Assembly (NCBI RefSeq): GCF_025699255.1
Contig: NZ_JAILWA010000005.1
Span: 1-64,000 of the forward strand
DNA: 64,000 nucleotides
Direction: 5' to 3'
From: Nitrosopumilus sp.
GTDB taxonomy: Archaea > Thermoproteota > Nitrososphaeria > Nitrososphaerales > Nitrosopumilaceae
Part shown: in pieces, positions 59,171 through 64,000 of the stretch
Layout of the letters: each line of letters opens with the position of its first letter
Position numbering within the stretch: the stretch's first letter is position 1
Made by a program: the position numbers and the translations under genes
Notes under the pieces: generated by a model
Database searches by the model: none
What the model was told of the DNA's origin: nothing
The model's input: the letters and a program-made list of their open reading frames with translations, nothing else

Positions 59171-61681
59171 TTACACAAGTGGCTTGTCTCCTTCAAGAGG
59201 ATCAACCAATTCTGTTTTCTCTCCATCATTTATCCGCTCCAAAATCTCTAATGCTGAATGTTTGTGAAGATATTCATTGTTGTTTCCACATCTGTATGAA
59301 AATGTACATCTGGGACAACCTGATTCATTTTTGCATGGGCATTCTTTGACAATAAACATACTTCTTTCTAATGATTTTTCAAATCTGTCGTAAAGGGCTT
59401 TACTGGCTCCGCTGCCTCCAATTGCTCCATCGTAAATGAAAATTAAGCCTGAGGTGCCTAATGATATGCCTCCTAAATCTTGAGAAACCCCTCCTGTTAT
59501 CATGTTGCTGCCCTCAATTACTACATGTTCTGTTGCATGATATCCACTAGCTTCAGTATATTCTTCATCTTCTGCTTCATCCATTGTTTTCATTGGTCTT
59601 GGTGCATGAAATACAATTCCCTTTGTAATAAAATCATATTCTAATGGGATGTCTAGTTGAACTTTTTCTCCCTGAGTGATTTCTTGCCCTAACTCTATGT
59701 TGACATAACCGTATACTTTTTTCTCAATATGTAATTTACAAAACGCAATTTCTATGCCATTAGCTTTTCTTCTCTCGTAGATGGTTTCAATTGTTGGCCA
59801 TTCTTCAGTTAATGACTTTGTATAGTATGGATAATCTCTTGGAATTCTTTCCAATTCTACATAATTGTTTTTTGGATAATCAAATTCTTTCACCCTATAA
59901 CGAATTCCAGCTAGAAAATAGATTGCATCTTTATGTAATTCTTCTAATGCGATTGGCAACACTCTGTCTCCAACTTTTTTTCCATCTAAGAAAATATCAA
60001 TTGATTTTCCAATCCCTCTGATGCTGTATTCGTTTAGCATTGAATTAATTTTATCAAAATTTGGAATTATTCTATTATTGAATTCTTTTAAATTTTCATT
60101 TATGATGTGACGTTCTATAATCTCTTGGTGTTCTTTAAGCTCATGTTTTGATATTGGTCTATCACATGCCATTGCTAAAACCTGAAATTCTTCCACAAAG
60201 GGGTTTTTGGGATCTATGTATGTTTTTTCAATATCTTCAAAATAATCATCAGGATGATTTTTGTAATATTGTGATATCGGATCATTTCCTAATGCTAAGA
60301 ATGCATATCCTCTTTGTCCTTTTCTTGCAGCTCTTCCTATCCTTTGAATTAGTCTATTCACTGGAATTGTTGATGATATTACACAGTCGACATTTCCTAC
60401 GTCTATGCCTAATTCAAGCGTAGGTGTGCATGAAATTGCTTGCAGTTTATCTTCTTTGAATTGTTTCTCAACTGATGTTCTATAATTTGCCATTAAACCA
60501 GCTCGATGAACTTTGATGTTTACTTTTTGTCTTTTTGCCTGCATTGCTAGAAGTTCTGAGTTTAGATGAGAGTTGTTAAACACCATTGTCTTATGATTTT
60601 TCTGGGTGAGTTTTTTTGTTAATTCTACCATAAGTGCCCTTTGTGTTCGAAGAGATGGAAATAACATTGCAAAATCTGTTTTTCCTTTTTTGCCCGAACC
60701 TTGAATCTTATTCATTTTTTCTCCAAATAATTTTTGACAAAATTCTTTTGCATCATCAAGTGTTGCTGATGCTGCGACAAATTGTAGTTTGTTAGTACAA
60801 ATCCTCTTTAATCGTTTTATGATGTAATGTACATTTGTTCCAAAAATTCCTGAATATACATGGGCTTCATCTGTTACAAGAATTCTAACTGATGTTAACA
60901 ATGTTGAAAACTTTGTTTGGTGCCACATGTGATAATGTAGTACATCAAAATTTGTAATTAGTATTTGAGGAGGATTGTCTATTATTTCTCTTCTTTCATT
61001 TATTTTAGTATCTCCATCAAAGACTTTTACTTCAACATCAATTTTTTCTGCAAATTTTTGGATTTTTGGATATTGATCACGTGATAATGCTTTTGTGGGA
61101 TATACAAAAATTGCAAAAACATTTCCTTCGTTTGCATCTTTTTTTATTCTTTGAATAACGGGAATCAAAAATGCTTCAGTTTTCCCAGATGCTGTAGGTG
61201 CTTCTATGATCACATTTTCTCCAAATGAAATTTCTTCAATTGCTTCTTGTTGGAATTTATAAAATTGCTCAATTTTTAATTCTGTGAGATGTTGTGTTAT
61301 TGATTCATCTAGTCCTAAATCTTCTACTTTACAGCCCATTTTAGGCTCAGGATTACTCAATATTTTGTATTGTGAAATGTAATCTTTTTTTGAATAAAGA
61401 ATTTCCTCAGTGATTTTGTCTGGCTTGTTTTTGCCAATCATTTCTTTAATTTCGCTTTCTCCTCTTACGATTCCTTCATCTTTTAGTCCTTCAGACAATC
61501 CTTCTTTTGTGACTAATCCCTTGTCGAATCTGGATAAGAATTCAAGAAAAACCTCGTCTACATTTTTTGAGAATTCCAACAAATCCTCGATCCCACATTT
61601 TTCACATGAGACGTGCATTTTTTTGTTGAATGTTTTTTGGATTTCAATTTTTGATTTGCATTTGGGACATGAAAATTTCAA
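59171..61681 (-). CDS. DEAD/DEAH-box helicase with DUF1998 (Hrq1/MrfA-like)
   Basis: An 836-residue SF2 helicase. N-terminal zinc ribbon CPKC...CEKC, Walker A APTASGKTEA, DEAH box TDEAHVYSG, motif VI QRIGRAARKGQ, and a C-terminal DUF1998 domain with four Cys (CPC, CPRCTFSYRCG). Hrq1/MrfA relatives unwind DNA 3'-5' in crosslink and damage repair. Start is TTG 61681. No nuclease is adjacent. Confidence 0.88.
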   Translation of the reverse strand: MKFSCPKCKSKIEIQKTFNKKMHVSCEKCGIEDLLEFSKNVDEVFLEFLSRFDKGLVTKEGLSEGLKDEGIVRGESEIKEMIGKNKPDKITEEILYSKKDYISQYKILSNPEPKMGCKVEDLGLDESITQHLTELKIEQFYKFQQEAIEEISFGENVIIEAPTASGKTEAFLIPVIQRIKKDANEGNVFAIFVYPTKALSRDQYPKIQKFAEKIDVEVKVFDGDTKINERREIIDNPPQILITNFDVLHYHMWHQTKFSTLLTSVRILVTDEAHVYSGIFGTNVHYIIKRLKRICTNKLQFVAASATLDDAKEFCQKLFGEKMNKIQGSGKKGKTDFAMLFPSLRTQRALMVELTKKLTQKNHKTMVFNNSHLNSELLAMQAKRQKVNIKVHRAGLMANYRTSVEKQFKEDKLQAISCTPTLELGIDVGNVDCVISSTIPVNRLIQRIGRAARKGQRGYAFLALGNDPISQYYKNHPDDYFEDIEKTYIDPKNPFVEEFQVLAMACDRPISKHELKEHQEIIERHIINENLKEFNNRIIPNFDKINSMLNEYSIRGIGKSIDIFLDGKKVGDRVLPIALEELHKDAIYFLAGIRYRVKEFDYPKNNYVELERIPRDYPYYTKSLTEEWPTIETIYERRKANGIEIAFCKLHIEKKVYGYVNIELGQEITQGEKVQLDIPLEYDFITKGIVFHAPRPMKTMDEAEDEEYTEASGYHATEHVVIEGSNMITGGVSQDLGGISLGTSGLIFIYDGAIGGSGASKALYDRFEKSLERSMFIVKECPCKNESGCPRCTFSYRCGNNNEYLHKHSALEILERINDGEKTELVDPLEGDKPLV

Positions 61682-61775
61682 GATCTATTTAGCTAGAGAA
61701 GATTCATGATTTATTGGTTGATGAGGTTTATGACCCATGACATTATTAAGATAGGACGGAGTGTTGAATTTAAAA

Positions 61776-62552
61776 ATGAAAAAAATAGAAATTAACAAAA
61801 TTTACAATCAAAATTGTATAGAAGGAATGAGTTTAATTCCTAAAAATAAAATTGACCTTGTCATTACTGATCCGCCATTCGCTATTGATTTTAAGGCAAA
61901 AAAGGCAAATTATAACAGAACCTCGTCTAGAGTATTATCTGGCTATAATGAGATAAAGCCTCAAGACTATTATGATTTTACATTTGATTGGATGAGTGAG
62001 GTATATCGAATTCTAAAAGATTCTGGAAGCATGTATGTTTTTTCTGGATGGAATAATCTAAAGGATATTTTACGTGTATTGGATGATGTTGGATTTACCA
62101 CTGTAAATCATATAATTTGGAAATACCAATTTGGTGTTGTTACTAAAAGAAAATTTGTAACTTCCCACTATCACTGTCTTTATGTTTGTAAAAATGATAA
62201 GAAACGAAAATTCTTTCCCTTTACTAGATTCAAAAAAGATGATAAAACTAAAGATGGACGCAGCCTTCATTATAAAGACAAAGAAGATGTTTGGAATATC
62301 AAAAGGGAATACTGGACAGGAGATGAAAAAACCCCCACGAAACTTCCTTCTGAAATAATTCAAAAATTATTAGAATATTCAAGTGAAAAAAATGATCTTA
62401 TATTTGATCCATTTCTTGGTTCTGGACAAGTGGCAGTAGTAAGCAAGTCTCTTAAGAGAAAGTTTCTGGGATTTGAAATTGTTCCAGATTATTACAAATT
62501 TGCTAAAAAACGACTTGATACTGATAGTTACAGGATCAAAAAGTCAAAATAA
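61776..62552 (+). CDS. Orphan N4/N6 DNA methyltransferase (beta-class order)
   Basis: A ~258-residue site-specific DNA methylase. The catalytic motif IV is DPPF and motif I is DPFLGSGQVAVV, in the order IV...I of beta-class enzymes (N6-adenine or N4-cytosine). No restriction gene is adjacent, so it is probably a solitary methylase. Start is ATG 61776 or GTG 61761. Confidence 0.88.
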   Translation: MKKIEINKIYNQNCIEGMSLIPKNKIDLVITDPPFAIDFKAKKANYNRTSSRVLSGYNEIKPQDYYDFTFDWMSEVYRILKDSGSMYVFSGWNNLKDILRVLDDVGFTTVNHIIWKYQFGVVTKRKFVTSHYHCLYVCKNDKKRKFFPFTRFKKDDKTKDGRSLHYKDKEDVWNIKREYWTGDEKTPTKLPSEIIQKLLEYSSEKNDLIFDPFLGSGQVAVVSKSLKRKFLGFEIVPDYYKFAKKRLDTDSYRIKKSK

Positions 62553-62900
62553 TTATTTTTTCTCTTCTACTTCATCTGTTCTTTTTTGACCAATTTTTGA
62601 AGCAATACTTTGTCGCAACTCATCATCTGTCTTGCCTTCAATTTTCACTCCTGCTGATTTTGCAATCATTTCTAATTTCTCACGTTCTGATTCAACTGGA
62701 CCTGAAATTTTGGGAGTTTCTTCTGTGACTTCTTTCATCTGCTCTTGAATTTCGTTTTTAGCTTTGTTATATTCATTGACTGCTTTTCCCATTTTCTTTG
62801 CTGCTCCTGGAAGTTTACCTGTTCCCAAAATCAAAACCAGCGCTACAAAAATTATAATCATCCATTCACTTCCACCAATGTTTAGTGAATTTTCTAACAT
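62553..62900 (-). CDS. tatA: Twin-arginine translocase subunit TatA
   Basis: A 115-residue TatA/E: a short membrane helix (WMIIIFVALVLILGTGKLP), the FG-like LPGAAKKMGKAVNEYN amphipathic helix, and a charged C-terminal extension. It forms the pore for folded protein export. It is convergent with the methylase gene. tatC is not in the window. Confidence 0.9.
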   Translation of the reverse strand: MLENSLNIGGSEWMIIIFVALVLILGTGKLPGAAKKMGKAVNEYNKAKNEIQEQMKEVTEETPKISGPVESEREKLEMIAKSAGVKIEGKTDDELRQSIASKIGQKRTDEVEEKK

Positions 62901-63025
62901 GTTTTGATGATCTTTAATTTGAAATTAAACCTAATGTCTCAATCTATGCCTAAATTAGTAATTTATTGAATATCATTACTGAGAAGGACTAATTGATTTA
63001 AATAAATTCAGAACTATGAATTCTT

Positions 63026-63340
63026 ATGAAAAAAATCGAAGCGATTGTTCGAACTGATTTAAAAGATGCAGTTATTGCTGCAATCAAAAAAGTTGGTGTT
63101 GGCGGTGTAACTGTACATCAAGTTCAAGGGCAAGGTGCTCAGGATCCTCCTTTGGTTGGACAGTTCTTCAGCAGAGATATGATAATCTGTGTTGTTGATG
63201 ATCCTAAACTGGATGAAATCTTAGATGCAATAGCAAATGTTGCTTGTACTGGAACTAAAGGAGATGGCAAAGTCTTTGTGACTCCTATTGATGATGCACT
63301 TGATCTTTGCACTAAAAAACGTGGAACAATGGATATCTAA
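63026..63340 (+). CDS. P-II-family nitrogen/energy regulator with short T-loop
   Basis: A 104-residue P-II protein with KKIEAIVRTDLKDAVIAAIKKVGVGGVTVHQVQG at the start, and B-/C-loop regions ACTGTKGDGKVFVTPIDDALDLCTKKRG (short: TGTKGDGKVFV). The T-loop (GQGAQDPPLVGQFF) is several residues shorter than in GlnB/GlnK and lacks the usual uridylylated Tyr. Trimeric 2-oxoglutarate/nucleotide sensing is expected from the family. Its targets are unknown, and no amt gene is adjacent. Confidence 0.85.
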   Translation: MKKIEAIVRTDLKDAVIAAIKKVGVGGVTVHQVQGQGAQDPPLVGQFFSRDMIICVVDDPKLDEILDAIANVACTGTKGDGKVFVTPIDDALDLCTKKRGTMDI

Positions 63341-63342
63341 TT

Positions 63343-64000
63343 TTAGATTCTCTGTGGTTCTAGTTTCTTTCTCGCATTTATTGCAAATAGTGAAACACCA
63401 ATTCCTATGATACAAAAGACAACATATGGTGTTTCATTTCCAAATGACTGTGTAATGGGACCTCCTATGGTTGGTCCTATAGCCCATCCCATACCAAATA
63501 TTGTTTCATATGCACCAATAATTTTACCTGAAATTCCTTTACGTGTTTTACTCAAAATTATTTCTAATGTTAATGGGAAAAATATGCTAAATCCAAACCC
63601 CATCAAAACTAAAGCTATTCCAAAAGTAATAATTGAATCTGCAACGACTGATAGTGCCAATCCTGCAGAAACTGCTATTGTTCCTGCAATCAACGTTTGA
63701 CTCGTTCTTCTTGCAAATTTTCCTACCAGTGCAAGAGATGCCACACGTGAGATTCCAAAAATAAAATACAATAACAAAATGTCTGATGCAGACATTCCGT
63801 TGTCATTGAGAAAAGCTGGATATATTGTTAGAATAATTCCAAAAGATGAAGTACAAAATATCAACAAAATAATTACTTCGGGAAATCGTTTCATTTCCTT
63901 AATTGATGAAAATGAAAATCTTTCATGATGTTTTTTTACGCTCTTTTGTGATGCTAATAGAGAGGTGATTATTGCTGCAGCGAGGATAAATGCTGCAATT
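63343..64000 (-). CDS. MFS transporter, N-terminus beyond window
   Basis: The frame is open through the right window edge. At least 219 C-terminal residues form about seven membrane helices (SFGIILTIYPAFLNDNGMSASDILLLYFIFGISR and MGFGFSIFFPLTLEIILSKTRKGISGKIIGAYETIFG, in parts). The ATG at 63894 is therefore internal. The GK.IGAYE motif fits multidrug/sugar-type MFS. The substrate is unknown. It is convergent with the P-II gene. Confidence 0.82.
   Translation of the reverse strand, partial: IAAFILAAAIITSLLASQKSVKKHHERFSFSSIKEMKRFPEVIILLIFCTSSFGIILTIYPAFLNDNGMSASDILLLYFIFGISRVASLALVGKFARRTSQTLIAGTIAVSAGLALSVVADSIITFGIALVLMGFGFSIFFPLTLEIILSKTRKGISGKIIGAYETIFGMGWAIGPTIGGPITQSFGNETPYVVFCIIGIGVSLFAINARKKLEPQRI

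Noticed and set aside
63343-63894. A complete 183-aa membrane protein starting at 63894
   Set aside because: The frame is open upstream to the window end with transporter-like sequence, so the ATG is internal.

Overview
The window is AT-rich archaeal DNA, most like a marine ammonia-oxidising thaumarchaeon (Nitrososphaerota, Nitrosopumilus-like). The grounds are a eukaryal-type topoisomerase IB, an RPC34-like protein, Nop5 and fibrillarin, ribosomal proteins S30e and L21e, Rpb4 (RpoF), frequent TTG/GTG starts, apparently leaderless promoters and many small Cys-rich proteins. The species assignment is inference from gene content.

Region 1 (1-31.5 kb) is mostly core chromosome. It holds the end of an RPC34-like gene, rlmE, trm1, a Fur-family regulator with a divergent set of zinc microproteins, rnhB, the nop5-fibrillarin pair, pyrD-pyrK, a large radical SAM protein, rps30e, radA, rlmN, and the conserved cluster rpl21e-rpoF-DUF655-rsmA-HemK-like. 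Next come an isocitrate dehydrogenase-like gene, a phosphoesterase, tRNA-Ser(GCT), a SirB1-like protein, an SPFH protein, a secreted DUF4377-Kazal-metallo-beta-lactamase fusion, two CPA2 antiporters, a dicarboxylate symporter and a CBS protein.

Region 2 (about 32.6-56.4 kb) looks accessory. A 20-nt copy of the tRNA-Met 3' end lies at 32658, and the intact intron-containing tRNA-Met gene lies at 56403-56517. The geometry is that of an element inserted at a tRNA 3' end, giving a possible 23.7-kb island; no integrase was recognised. It carries a histidine kinase and receiver, secreted Ca-binding and cupredoxin proteins, PitA with a PhoU-like partner, a methyltransferase-SnoaL pair, an RHH regulator divergent from osmC with tandem operators, a secreted protein with a possible cysteine-peptidase domain, and hsp20 with a palindromic operator. 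It also holds a dense cluster of 30-60-residue Cys/His proteins (49.1-51.6 kb), many coupled by ATGA or TAATG overlaps.

Region 3 (56.5-64 kb) returns to chromosomal genes: topoisomerase IB, an SDR enzyme, an Hrq1/MrfA-like helicase, an orphan DNA methyltransferase, TatA, a P-II-like protein with a short T-loop, and an MFS transporter cut by the window end.

The best candidates for something undescribed are the two alternating families of metal-binding microproteins, the Fur-box-controlled zinc-microprotein/RHH cluster, the tRNA-bounded island, and several regulator-gene pairs with clear palindromic operators. All functions are from reading the sequence; no search was run.
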